Assembly: GCA_039029195.1 (NCBI GenBank)
Contig: JBCCGR010000023.1
Span: 1-64,000 of the forward strand
From: JBCCGR01 sp039029195
GTDB lineage: Bacteria; Pseudomonadota; Alphaproteobacteria; Rhizobiales; Rhizobiaceae
Reading direction: 5' to 3'
Length of the DNA: 64,000 bases
Shown: one piece after another, positions 33,078-40,851 of the stretch
Position numbering within the stretch: position 1 is the first letter of the stretch
Layout: every line of letters starts with the position of its first letter
Translations under genes and position numbers: made by a program
The notes under the pieces: generated by a model
Databases searched by the model: none
Told to the model about the DNA's origin: nothing
What the model saw: only the letters and a program-made list of their open reading frames with translations

Positions 33078-34270
33078 TGAGTGTCGATGCGCGCATGACC
33101 AACGTCATGCGCGCCTCATACGGTCGGTTGCTGGCCATTTTGTTGACCCGCTCGCGCGACATTCTTCTTGCCGAAGATGCCCTGTCGGATGCTTTTGCCA
33201 AGGCATTGATCCATTGGCCGAAGGAAATGCCGAAGAACCCGGAAGCCTGGTTGCTGACCGTCGCCCGCAACCGCCTGACGGATATCGCACGACGCGACAA
33301 TCGGATTGAATTCACCGACGACGTACCGGAAGTCCGCGAAGAGGACAAATCCCAAATCGACGACTTTCCGGATGAACGTCTCAAATTGATGTTCGTATGC
33401 GCCCATCCCGCAATTGATGCCCGGATACACACGCCGCTCATGCTTCAGACCGTTCTGGGCCTTGAGGCAGAAACCATCGCTCAGGCATTTCTGTTACCCC
33501 ACGCGACCATGGCGAAGCGCCTGGTCCGTGCGAAGCGCAAGATCAGGGATGCAGCCATTGCATTCCAGATCCCTGAGCAGGATGAGATGGCGCCACGCGT
33601 TTCCTCGGTTTTGGAGGCCATATACGGCGCATTTTCACGCGACTGGCTGGGCGCCGGTGCACTTGCCGAGGAAGCGCTTTATCTGGCGTCGCTGATGGTC
33701 GATCTGATGCCCAACGACGCGGAGGTTCTGGGCCTTGCCGCCCTGATTGCCTACACCATGTCACGGGAAAATGCGCGTGTGCAGGACGGCGTGTTTGTTC
33801 CACTTGACGAACAGGACGCCTCTCTCTGGGATCGCGATCTGCTCCATGTTGCAAAAGGTTATCTGGAACGGGCGCAGGCCATGAACACAGTAGGCCGCTT
33901 TCAGCTGGAGGCTGCCATTCAGGCCGTTCATGCGGATCGTTTTTTCACAGGCGTGATTGATTGGCGGGCGCTTGTGCAACTTCATCTTGGCCTGTCGCGT
34001 GTTGCACCAACAATCGGAGCCAGCGTTGGCTACGCGGCGGCTCTTGGCAAGGCCATTGGTGCGCAAGATGGTCTGAAAGCGCTTTATGCCATTGAAGCCA
34101 AAGTCCGAGCTACATTTGGCCCCGCAGAGGCCACGAGAGCCTATCTGTTAAGTGAGCTGGGGGAGTTTCAGGAAGCTGCTCTGGCCTATGACCGGGCGAT
34201 CTCCCTGACTGTCGAACCACCCCTGCGGGAGTATCTGCAGACCAAACGAGCTGAGCTTGAGAGGAAGTGA
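33077..34270 (+). CDS. ECF sigma factor, ECF42-like with C-terminal extension
   Basis: A 397-residue protein. Residues about 1-75 match sigma70 region 2 (YGRLLAILLTRSRDILLAEDALSDAFAKAL, EAWLLTVARNRLTDIARR) and 105-165 match region 4 (LMLQTVLGLEAETIAQAFLLPHATMAKRLVRAKRKIRDA). The remaining 230 residues form a helical extension with TPR-like character (YLERAQAMNTVGRFQLEAAIQAVHAD, EFQEAALAYDRAI), as known for ECF42. It lacks an adjacent anti-sigma factor; in this group the extension is thought to regulate activity. Target promoters were not sought in detail. Confidence 0.9.
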   Translation: MSVDARMTNVMRASYGRLLAILLTRSRDILLAEDALSDAFAKALIHWPKEMPKNPEAWLLTVARNRLTDIARRDNRIEFTDDVPEVREEDKSQIDDFPDERLKLMFVCAHPAIDARIHTPLMLQTVLGLEAETIAQAFLLPHATMAKRLVRAKRKIRDAAIAFQIPEQDEMAPRVSSVLEAIYGAFSRDWLGAGALAEEALYLASLMVDLMPNDAEVLGLAALIAYTMSRENARVQDGVFVPLDEQDASLWDRDLLHVAKGYLERAQAMNTVGRFQLEAAIQAVHADRFFTGVIDWRALVQLHLGLSRVAPTIGASVGYAAALGKAIGAQDGLKALYAIEAKVRATFGPAEATRAYLLSELGEFQEAALAYDRAISLTVEPPLREYLQTKRAELERK

Positions 34271-34378
34271 AATACACTTCCATGCTGATCGCAAAACATT
34301 CTCGCGTCGAAACCAATTGCAGCCATCGGCGAGCTGAAAAGAACATGAAGACAGCAGATCAGTTGGACGAGACTGTAA

Positions 34379-34873
34379 TTACGCTCCGCCACGCCCTCTG
34401 ATAGATCGGATGAATTGACTAAGGAGCATCAGCAGGATGATGGCGACGCTCACGACAAGGAGCGTGAACTTCGGACCCGTTAGAAACGATTTGAGATCGA
34501 GCAAATCCGCGCTCTTCGTCAAAGCCAGCAGTTGAACAATATTTTCAAAGAGGTCGAACCCAATTGCGAGAAGCGGCAGCACCGCCAGCCAATTTCGCCA
34601 TGCACCCGCGAGTCTGTAGAGAACGCCCGACAGGAAAATCCCGTAGGCAAACGGGTACAACATGTCGATGGTTGCGGTTCCAATGATGTGAATGCGCGTT
34701 TCGGCAGGCGAAAGGCCGCGCAGTCGCTCTCTTGCCTCTGATCCGAACAAATAGGCGTCCAGCATCGGTTCATTTCCAATGCCAAGGAACACCCAACCAA
34801 ACGCCACTGACAAAACCGCAACAGCAAGCAACGAGATAACAATCGTTCGTGTTTGGGCAAAGAAGTCGAGCAT
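34379..34873 (-). CDS. Hypothetical integral membrane protein
   Basis: No family recognised. The 164-residue product has four or five hydrophobic segments (near residues 9-30, 63-85, 95-116, 132-153) with short loops, and ends in basic residues (RSIRGRGGA), so the C-terminus is probably cytoplasmic. It has no motif pointing to a transport or enzyme role. The ATG at 34873 is chosen; an ATG at 34900 is in frame. A second membrane protein on the same strand lies upstream. Confidence 0.6.
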   Translation of the reverse strand: MLDFFAQTRTIVISLLAVAVLSVAFGWVFLGIGNEPMLDAYLFGSEARERLRGLSPAETRIHIIGTATIDMLYPFAYGIFLSGVLYRLAGAWRNWLAVLPLLAIGFDLFENIVQLLALTKSADLLDLKSFLTGPKFTLLVVSVAIILLMLLSQFIRSIRGRGGA

Positions 34874-35019
34874 TGAATTTTCCTGCTTGGAACGCATCAC
34901 TGTTCAAGGAAACGCATGTGCACTCCAAGCACTTTGATTTGCCGGTGTTCCATATCCTTTTGATAATTCCATCAAAAGGGGAACGGCTCCAGAGGCTGGT
35001 GGCCCAAGACCCACAAGTC

Positions 35020-35574
35020 TCACTGAAAGCGCTGCCGCATCTTCTGCGATCGCAGCAAATAGGCCGAGAAGCAAAAATAGGCGAAGAATTCCGCGACCAT
35101 GGGAATGTAGCGGGTATGGCCACCGCCAAACGCCTCAAAATCAACGGTTTCGATAAAGCAAAGCGTCGCCATGACGGCATACATGGTCACGGTGACAAAT
35201 GGTGTTGGCGGCCAGCGCCTGATATATCCGATGATAAAGACTGAACCCGCAATCAAGATCGACAAGAAGTGGAGAAACTGCAGTCCAGGTGGAAACTTCT
35301 CATTCTGAAGTCTGAACATTGCCGACGGAACAAAATACTCGATCAGTCCCGCCGCGCCCCATATGGCCAGGATTGCCGAAATCGTCAGGAGCAATGCGGG
35401 CATCAGGCGATCGGCATGGTTCATTACAAGAGCCTCAAACGGTTTTGCTAGAAGATAATAGGCGGCCAGTTTAATGCCATCTATGAAGGACCCCAACGGT
35501 AAATCATTTTGGAGCGGTTCGTTTCGATCCGCAGTACGGAGCGATGCAGACCGAAATAAAGGAACAAATTTCAT
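35020..35574 (-). CDS. Hypothetical integral membrane protein
   Basis: No family recognised. The 184-residue product has a polar N-terminus of about 30 residues and four or five membrane helices (near 31-45, 56-78, 97-116, 126-148, 160-175), with MRQRFQ at the C-terminus. The frame is open to 35613; the ATG at 35574 is preferred. It precedes the 164-residue membrane protein on the same strand after a 146-bp gap, so the two could form a unit. Confidence 0.6.
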   Translation of the reverse strand: MKFVPLFRSASLRTADRNEPLQNDLPLGSFIDGIKLAAYYLLAKPFEALVMNHADRLMPALLLTISAILAIWGAAGLIEYFVPSAMFRLQNEKFPPGLQFLHFLSILIAGSVFIIGYIRRWPPTPFVTVTMYAVMATLCFIETVDFEAFGGGHTRYIPMVAEFFAYFCFSAYLLRSQKMRQRFQ

Positions 35575-35636
35575 TGGTACAATAATACCTATTTTATAAC
35601 TCTTTGTTCCCAAACATTTTTCTCAAAACAAACCGC

Positions 35637-35665
35637 TTGACCACGCCCGATTTCCGCTCTAAACA
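35637..35665 (+). promoter_or_regulatory. Candidate promoter of rplM-rpsI
   Basis: TTGACC and TAAACA spaced by 17 bp, leaving a leader of roughly 105 nt before the rplM start. Several GC-rich inverted segments occur in that leader (for example TCCGG ... CCGGA), compatible with ribosomal protein autoregulation, but no specific element was identified. Confidence 0.5.
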
Positions 35666-35776
35666 CCCGCCCGAACAGTCCGGCAATGTCCGGACCGGTT
35701 TGTTTTGGCGATGCGGTGGGCAACCACGGAAAACGCCAGCACGGCCGCAGAAATCATTCAAATATGGAACCAACCC

Positions 35777-36238
35777 ATGTCGACCTTCACGCAAAAACCA
35801 GCGGAAGTTGAAAAGAAATGGATCCTGATCGATGCCGAAGGCCTCGTTCCTGGTCGTCTTGCTTCGCTGGTCGCAAACCGCCTTCGCGGCAAACACAAGG
35901 CCACCTTCACCCCGCATGTGGATGATGGCGACAATGTCATCATCATCAATGCTGACAAGGTGTCCTTCACCGGCAAAAAATACACCGACAAGAAATACTA
36001 CTGGCACACCGGCTACCCGGGCGGCATCAAGGAGCGCACCGCGCGCGCCATTCTGGAAGGCCGTTTCCCCGAGCGTGTTATGCAGAAGGCTGTTGAGCGC
36101 ATGATGCCCGGTGGTCCCCTCTCCCGCCGCCAGATGAAAAATCTTTATGTTTATGCCGGTTCCGAGCACAAGCACGACGCTCAGAAACCGGAAGTGCTCG
36201 ACGTTGCAGCGCTGAACAAGAAAAACAAGCGAGGCTGA
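35777..36238 (+). CDS. rplM: 50S ribosomal protein L13
   Basis: A 153-residue L13. Seen: KKWILIDAEGLVPGRLASLVANRLRGKHKATFTPHVD, YYWHTGYPGGIKERTA, and AVERMMPGGPLSRRQMKNLYVYAGSEHKHDAQKPE. An early assembly protein of the large subunit. The ATG at 35777 starts the conserved protein. rpsI follows after 4 bp, the standard order. Confidence 0.97.
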   Translation: MSTFTQKPAEVEKKWILIDAEGLVPGRLASLVANRLRGKHKATFTPHVDDGDNVIIINADKVSFTGKKYTDKKYYWHTGYPGGIKERTARAILEGRFPERVMQKAVERMMPGGPLSRRQMKNLYVYAGSEHKHDAQKPEVLDVAALNKKNKRG

Positions 36239-36242
36239 CGCA

Positions 36243-36743
36243 ATGGCTGATTTGAATTCCCTCGAAGAGCTGGGCAGCGCGCTGGAAGGTGCAGAAGCCG
36301 CCGCTCCTGTTGAAGCCGCACCTGACGCGCCGGTTTACGAGCGCAAGGTTGACGAACTCGGCCGCTCCTATGCCACCGGCAAACGAAAAGACGCTGTCGC
36401 CCGCGTGTGGGTGAAGGCCGGCTCCGGCAAAATCATCATCAACAAGCGCGAGTTCAGCGACTATTTTGCCCGCCCGGTGCTGCAGATGGTTCTGAAACAG
36501 CCGCTGGCTGCCACCGATCGCGGCACACAGGTTGATATCGTGGCAACGGTTGCTGGTGGTGGCCTTTCCGGTCAGGCCGGTGCGGTGCGCCACGGCATTT
36601 CCAAGGCGCTGGTAAATTTTGAACCTGAACTGCGCGGTGTTTTGAAGCGTGGTGGTTTCCTCACCCGCGACTCCCGCGTTGTGGAACGCAAGAAGTATGG
36701 CCGCCGCAAGGCTCGCCGTTCGTTCCAGTTCTCCAAACGTTAA
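36243..36743 (+). CDS. rpsI: 30S ribosomal protein S9
   Basis: A 166-residue S9 with an alphaproteobacterial N-terminal extension (residues 1-38, Ala/Glu-rich). The core runs from YATGKRKDAVARVWVKAGSG to the basic C-terminal tail KKYGRRKARRSFQFSKR, whose last Arg contacts tRNA in the P site. A factor-independent terminator follows at 36782. Confidence 0.97.
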   Translation: MADLNSLEELGSALEGAEAAAPVEAAPDAPVYERKVDELGRSYATGKRKDAVARVWVKAGSGKIIINKREFSDYFARPVLQMVLKQPLAATDRGTQVDIVATVAGGGLSGQAGAVRHGISKALVNFEPELRGVLKRGGFLTRDSRVVERKKYGRRKARRSFQFSKR

Positions 36744-36781
36744 GGCCCGAATTACTGCCCCTACTGTGGGGCCGGACATTC

Positions 36782-36811
36782 AAAAGGCGGGCCGCAGGGT
36801 CCGCCTTTTTT
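36782..36811 (+). terminator. Factor-independent terminator after rpsI
   Basis: AAAAGGCGG pairs with CCGCCTTTT around a 10-nt loop, and the transcript continues with a run of T residues, 39 bp after the rpsI stop. Confidence 0.88.
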
Positions 36812-36909
36812 GGTTTGGAGGTTTGGAACAACGATTGTCTGCCGCAATTGGTGGCTTTGAGCTCCAAAAGGTGACTGACCAAGGATTGAAGAACAAATTT
36901 GGCTATCAA

Positions 36910-37030
36910 TTTCCCTCCCCTTTTCAAAGGGGAGGGTGGCATTACGAAGTCATGACGGGTGGGGATTGCTAAGACGTTCGCCCCCACCCGTCCACATTCG
37001 TGGACACCCTCCCCCGCTGGGGGAGGGAAA
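36910..37030. repeat. Palindromic element with CCCTCCCC/GGGGAGGG ends
   Basis: Ends TTTCCCTCCCC and GGGGGAGGGAAA are inverted; an inner pair CGGGTGGGG / CCCCCACCCG and small hairpins (CCCC-TTTTCAAA-GGGG; TCCAC-ATTC-GTGGA) make the whole 121 bp foldable. It resembles a widespread intergenic repeat type. It lies between the rpsI terminator and speB, ending 50 bp before the speB ATG; with the terminator it accounts for the 337-bp gap. Confidence 0.75.
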
Positions 37031-37080
37031 CAACAGAGCCATTTGACGACGCAATCGAAACCAACAATCGAGAATACCCA

Positions 37081-38040
37081 ATGCCCGACTATTCAAACAG
37101 CGAAAACGCCTTTCTCGCCACCGATCTGAAAAGCGGGTCTTATGAAGCCGCTTTCGCCGGCGCGCTTTCGTTCATGCGGCGCAAATATTCCCGCGATCTT
37201 GATGGGGTCGACGCCGTGGTCTGGGGCATTCCCTTTGATGCCGCGGTCTCCAACCGGCCCGGCACCCGGTTCGGACCACAGGCCATTCGGCGCGCATCAG
37301 CAATCCTGTGCGGCGATCCGCAATATCCTTTCAATGTGGATATTTTTGAACAGATGGCCGTGGTCGACTATGGCGATTGCACGTTCGACTATGGCCACAA
37401 CAATCAGGTTCCAAAACAGATCGAAGCGCAGGCTGCGGCAATCATCAATGCATCATCCGCTCCGTACCTTCTGTCACTGGGTGGGGATCACTTTGTCACC
37501 TACCCGCTCCTGAAGGCCCACGCCACAAAGCACGGGCCACTGGCGCTCGTACAGTTCGATGCGCATCAGGACACGTGGGACGATGATGGCGAACGGGTCG
37601 ACCATGGCACCATGATCACGCGCGCGGTGCGCGAGGGTATCATTGATGTGGAGCGTTCCATTCAGATCGGCATTCGCACCATCGCGCCAGATGACTTCGG
37701 CATCGAGATCGTCCCCGCGCTTGAGGTGTGTGAAATGACTGCGCGGGATCTCGCCGCCCGCATCACGCAGAAAGTCGGCGCGGCCAAAGCCTATCTGACC
37801 TTCGATATCGATTGTCTTGACCCCGCCTTCGCGCCGGGCACGGGGACGCCAGTGTCCGGAGGACTTGATTCCGCATTCGCACTTAACACACTGAACCGGC
37901 TCGACAATATCGACTTTGTGGGGTCTGACGTGGTTGAGGTTTCACCTGCCTATGACCATGCGGATATCACCGCAGTCGCCGGCTCCACGGTTGCCATGTA
38001 CATGCTTGGACTACTCGACCGACGACGACGTAACAGATAA
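37081..38040 (+). CDS. speB: Agmatinase / ureohydrolase
   Basis: A 319-residue ureohydrolase that binds two Mn ions. All metal-binding motifs are intact: LLSLGGDHFVTYP, VQFDAHQDTW, HGTMITRA, DIDCLDPAFAPGTGTPVSGGL. It most likely hydrolyses agmatine to putrescine and urea; guanidinobutyrase or similar activity cannot be excluded by sequence alone. The frame is open to 37000, but that includes the repeat; ATG at 37081 is chosen. argC follows on the same strand after 122 bp. Confidence 0.9.
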   Translation: MPDYSNSENAFLATDLKSGSYEAAFAGALSFMRRKYSRDLDGVDAVVWGIPFDAAVSNRPGTRFGPQAIRRASAILCGDPQYPFNVDIFEQMAVVDYGDCTFDYGHNNQVPKQIEAQAAAIINASSAPYLLSLGGDHFVTYPLLKAHATKHGPLALVQFDAHQDTWDDDGERVDHGTMITRAVREGIIDVERSIQIGIRTIAPDDFGIEIVPALEVCEMTARDLAARITQKVGAAKAYLTFDIDCLDPAFAPGTGTPVSGGLDSAFALNTLNRLDNIDFVGSDVVEVSPAYDHADITAVAGSTVAMYMLGLLDRRRRNR

Positions 38041-38046
38041 CACTTT

Positions 38047-38109
38047 GATTCAACGGCCTCAGAACCAGATTCAAGAGCCTGATAAACAGATTCAACTTGC
38101 TTCAATCGT
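38047..38109 (+). repeat. Three 21-bp-phased GATTCAA repeats upstream of argC
   Basis: GATTCAA occurs at 38047, 38068 and 38089, exactly 21 bp apart. The first two 21-bp units agree at about 15 of 21 positions; the third is more diverged. The phase equals two helical turns, as for tandem operator sites. Confidence 0.6.
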
Positions 38110-38140
38110 GAATCGCGAAACACGCATAGTGGATTGAAGC
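38099..38140 (+). repeat. 9-bp inverted repeat in the argC leader
   Basis: GCTTCAATC (38099-38107) and GATTGAAGC (38132-38140) are perfect complements with 24 nt between, overlapping the third 21-bp repeat and ending 22 bp before the argC ATG. Confidence 0.6.
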
Positions 38141-38162
38141 GAAAGACTTTTCGGAGACAGAT

Positions 38163-39215
38163 ATGTCTGAAAAAATTAAAATCGGCGTCCTAGGCGCCTC
38201 CGGCTATACGGGTGCGGATATGGTGCGGCTTGCCGCCCGGCACCCCAATGTGGAAATCACCACGCTCACAGCAAACTCCCATGCAGGAAAAGAAATGAGC
38301 GCGGTCTATCCGCACTTTTCCATGCTCGATCTGCCGAACCTGATTACAATTGAAGAAGCCGACTGGAGCGGGGTGGATGCGGTATTCTGTGGCCTCCCCC
38401 ATGGCACCACACAGGCAATCACATCGGACATCTTCACCCGGTTTCCCAACGTGAAAATCATCGACATGTCGGCGGATTTTCGCCTGCGCGATCCTGCCGG
38501 ATATGCTGAATGGTATGGCCGGGAGCACACGGCGCACGACATCCAGAAAGAAGCCGTCTATGGCCTCACCGAGCATTATCGGGACGACATCAGATCCGCC
38601 CGGCTTGTCGCCTGCCCCGGTTGCTATCCGACCGCCGCGCTCATGGCGATGATCCCATTGGCAGCGGACGGTTTGATTGATGTTGAGGACATTCTCATCG
38701 ACGCAAAATCAGGTGTATCGGGCGCCGGTCGGGGTTTGAAAGAAAACACCCTCTTTTGCGAGTCCGGCGAAGGCCTTTCCCCCTATGCGGTTGGCAAACA
38801 CCGGCATGTTTCGGAGCTAGAGCAGGAAATCGGCAAGGCCGCAGGTCAGGAAATTGTGGTCAATTTCACCCCACACCTCATCCCAATGAGTCGTGGTGAA
38901 CTGGTGACCTGCTATGTTCGCCTGACTGGCGATGCGACTGCACAGACGCTTGAGGACGCGCTGACGGCAGGGTACGCGGACGAACCCTTCATCCACGTGC
39001 TTTCGGGCGGCGTATTCCCCGCCACGTCGCAGGTGCGCGGCTCCAATCATGTAAACATCGCTGTGATTCCCGACCGGATTCCGGGCCGCGCCATCGTCAT
39101 CGCAACGCTGGACAATCTGGTGAAGGGCTCCGCCGGTCAAGCGCTGCAAAACTTCAATCTGATGTTCGGTCTTGAGGAGACACTTGGACTGGAGCAGTTG
39201 CCACTGTTTCCGTAA
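38163..39215 (+). CDS. argC: N-acetyl-gamma-glutamyl-phosphate reductase
   Basis: A 350-residue NADPH enzyme of arginine biosynthesis, making N-acetylglutamate 5-semialdehyde. Seen: GVLGASGYTGADMVRL (nucleotide binding), VFCGLPHGTT, DMSADFRLRD, the active-site Cys in CPGCYPTAALMAMIPL, DAKSGVSGAGR and the His-containing HRHVSELEQE. The length fits the longer ArgC form. The ATG at 38163 has CGGAGA upstream. The rplM-rpsI-speB-argC order is found in related genomes. Confidence 0.96.
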   Translation: MSEKIKIGVLGASGYTGADMVRLAARHPNVEITTLTANSHAGKEMSAVYPHFSMLDLPNLITIEEADWSGVDAVFCGLPHGTTQAITSDIFTRFPNVKIIDMSADFRLRDPAGYAEWYGREHTAHDIQKEAVYGLTEHYRDDIRSARLVACPGCYPTAALMAMIPLAADGLIDVEDILIDAKSGVSGAGRGLKENTLFCESGEGLSPYAVGKHRHVSELEQEIGKAAGQEIVVNFTPHLIPMSRGELVTCYVRLTGDATAQTLEDALTAGYADEPFIHVLSGGVFPATSQVRGSNHVNIAVIPDRIPGRAIVIATLDNLVKGSAGQALQNFNLMFGLEETLGLEQLPLFP

Positions 39216-39268
39216 GGGGCGTTGCATCACCCTCGAAGTCGCACCAGAACCGACGAACCTTCACTGAC

Positions 39269-39374
39269 TTTGTCACACCCGCAACAGCGGGTGTCCAGGG
39301 TTGCTGGCAGTTGCTCGCCACAACCACCTATTTCTGATGTGGCGCTGGATTGCCGCTGTGGCGGCAATGACAAA
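39269..39374 (+). repeat. Palindromic intergenic repeat with TTTGTCA/TGACAAA ends
   Basis: The 106-bp element starts TTTGTCACACCCGC, carries CCCGC-AACA-GCGGG and GCCGC-TGTG-GCGGC hairpins and TCCAG/CTGGA inner inverted ends, and finishes GGCAATGACAAA. It occupies the gap between the convergent argC and ctaA genes. Its ends resemble those of repeat family A (GTCA ... TGAC). Confidence 0.75.
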
Positions 39375-39425
39375 AAAGGTGGGCCGAAGCCGAGTTTCTG
39401 CATGAACCTTATTTATTTAACGCAA

Positions 39426-40496
39426 TCAGACTCGCTGGGCGGTTGCCCTCATCCCTCTCAGATGCGCCACGGCAAAGCCGAGTACCACAACTGCTCCGCC
39501 CTGATGGAACAGAGCCCAATCGAGTGGCACGGCAAGCACCAACGTGATGATGCCGAGCATCGCCTGTGCGGCTACCAGTGCCATGAGAACAAGCCCGCGT
39601 CGTGCATGGCGCGTTCCGGCTTCTGACCGCAAGAGCTGGATCATGTGAACAAAAGCCGCGATCAGTACCAGATACGCCCCCAGGCGGTGCACAAATTGCA
39701 CTGTCTTGGGGCTTTCAAAATAGTTGCGCCAAAGGGGCTCCATGGCGTGCAGGCCTGATGGCCACCATGCGCCATCCATCTTGGGCCAAGTGTTGAAGGC
39801 AAGACCGGCATTCAACCCGGCAACCAATGCACCCAGATAAATCTGAAACAGAATCAGCCCAACAAGTATTGCCGCCGTGCGCGAGGAACCGCGCGATGCC
39901 GGTTCCGTCGTATGGGGCGCCAGACCGCGCGCCAGCCAGATGGCATAGGCAAAGATCACGCAGGCGAGCGTGAGATGAACGGCCAGCCGGTACTGGCTCA
40001 CATCGGTGCGGTCCACAAGGCCGGAAGCCACCATCCACCAGCCAATTGCACCTTGCAGTCCGCCAAGAACCAGCAAGAGAACCAGACGGGGTTTCAGGTG
40101 GGCGTTGAGGCGACCCGTGATCCAGAAAAAGGCGAGTGGCAGGGCGAAGGCCAGGCCGACAAACCGGCCCAAAAAGCGGTGCCCCCACTCCCACCAATAG
40201 ATGAACTTGAACGCGTCTAGGCTCATCCCCTTGTTGATTTCCTGATATTCGGGAATGAGCTTGTATTTTGCGAATTCTTCCAGCCAATGCGCTTCGCTAA
40301 TGGGCGGGATTGCGCCCAGAAGCGGCTTCCATTCGGTGATAGAAAGGCCAGAATCCGTCAGCCGCGTTGCACCACCCACAATCACCATCATCGCCACCAG
40401 AAAGGCGATGAAATAAAGCCAGTAGCGCACAAGTTTCCGGTTGGCGGCGGAAAGGGATCTGGCAGGATCGGCGGTCGGTGCGGTCAAAACAGGCAC
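39426..40496 (-). CDS. ctaA: Heme A synthase, COX15/CtaA family
   Basis: A 356-residue inner-membrane protein with eight helices, oxidising heme O to heme A for cytochrome c oxidase. Seen: VGGATRLTDSGLSITEWKP, WWEWGHRFLGRFVG (His ligand), GWWMVASGLVDRTDVSQYRLAVHLTLA, FNTWPKMDG, FVHRLGAY and LFHQGGA. The start codon at 40496 is GTG, without a clear Shine-Dalgarno; the first helix begins after about residue 24, so the start is not exact. Confidence 0.95.
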   Translation of the reverse strand: MPVLTAPTADPARSLSAANRKLVRYWLYFIAFLVAMMVIVGGATRLTDSGLSITEWKPLLGAIPPISEAHWLEEFAKYKLIPEYQEINKGMSLDAFKFIYWWEWGHRFLGRFVGLAFALPLAFFWITGRLNAHLKPRLVLLLVLGGLQGAIGWWMVASGLVDRTDVSQYRLAVHLTLACVIFAYAIWLARGLAPHTTEPASRGSSRTAAILVGLILFQIYLGALVAGLNAGLAFNTWPKMDGAWWPSGLHAMEPLWRNYFESPKTVQFVHRLGAYLVLIAAFVHMIQLLRSEAGTRHARRGLVLMALVAAQAMLGIITLVLAVPLDWALFHQGGAVVVLGFAVAHLRGMRATAQRV

Positions 40497-40625
40497 AATT
40501 CACATCGCATGAAACAGTCCCTCACCATATAGGATGGCGGTCGCGGATTTTGCGCGACACGGCGTCGCGTTACGCCGATGTCGGGCCGTGCTAGAGGTGC
40601 GGCGCACATTGAAAAGGCGATCTTC

Positions 40626-40850
40626 ATGCCCCTGCGACTGAAAAAACTGATCGGGACCGTCCTGCTGATTGTGCTGGTCATGGTCTACGCTTTTTTCGCG
40701 ACCGTGATTGCCAGCACCTATCTCGCGGCCTCAAGCACCTGGACACATCTGGCGTATTTTTTCTTCAGTGGCCTGCTTTGGATCCTGCCCGCAATGGTGA
40801 TCATCAAATGGATGTCAGGCCCGCAGGAACCGGTGGCGGATAGCGAGTAA
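40626..40850 (+). CDS. DUF2842 family small membrane protein
   Basis: A 74-residue protein with two membrane helices (about 6-28 and 38-60; LKKLIGTVLLIVLVMVYAFFATVI, LAYFFFSGLLWILPAMVIIKWM), matching the alphaproteobacterial DUF2842 pattern. Function unknown; the consistent proximity to ctaA in relatives is recalled and suggests no firm role. It ends one base before the convergent deacetylase gene. Confidence 0.85.
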   Translation: MPLRLKKLIGTVLLIVLVMVYAFFATVIASTYLAASSTWTHLAYFFFSGLLWILPAMVIIKWMSGPQEPVADSE

Positions 40851-40851
40851 G

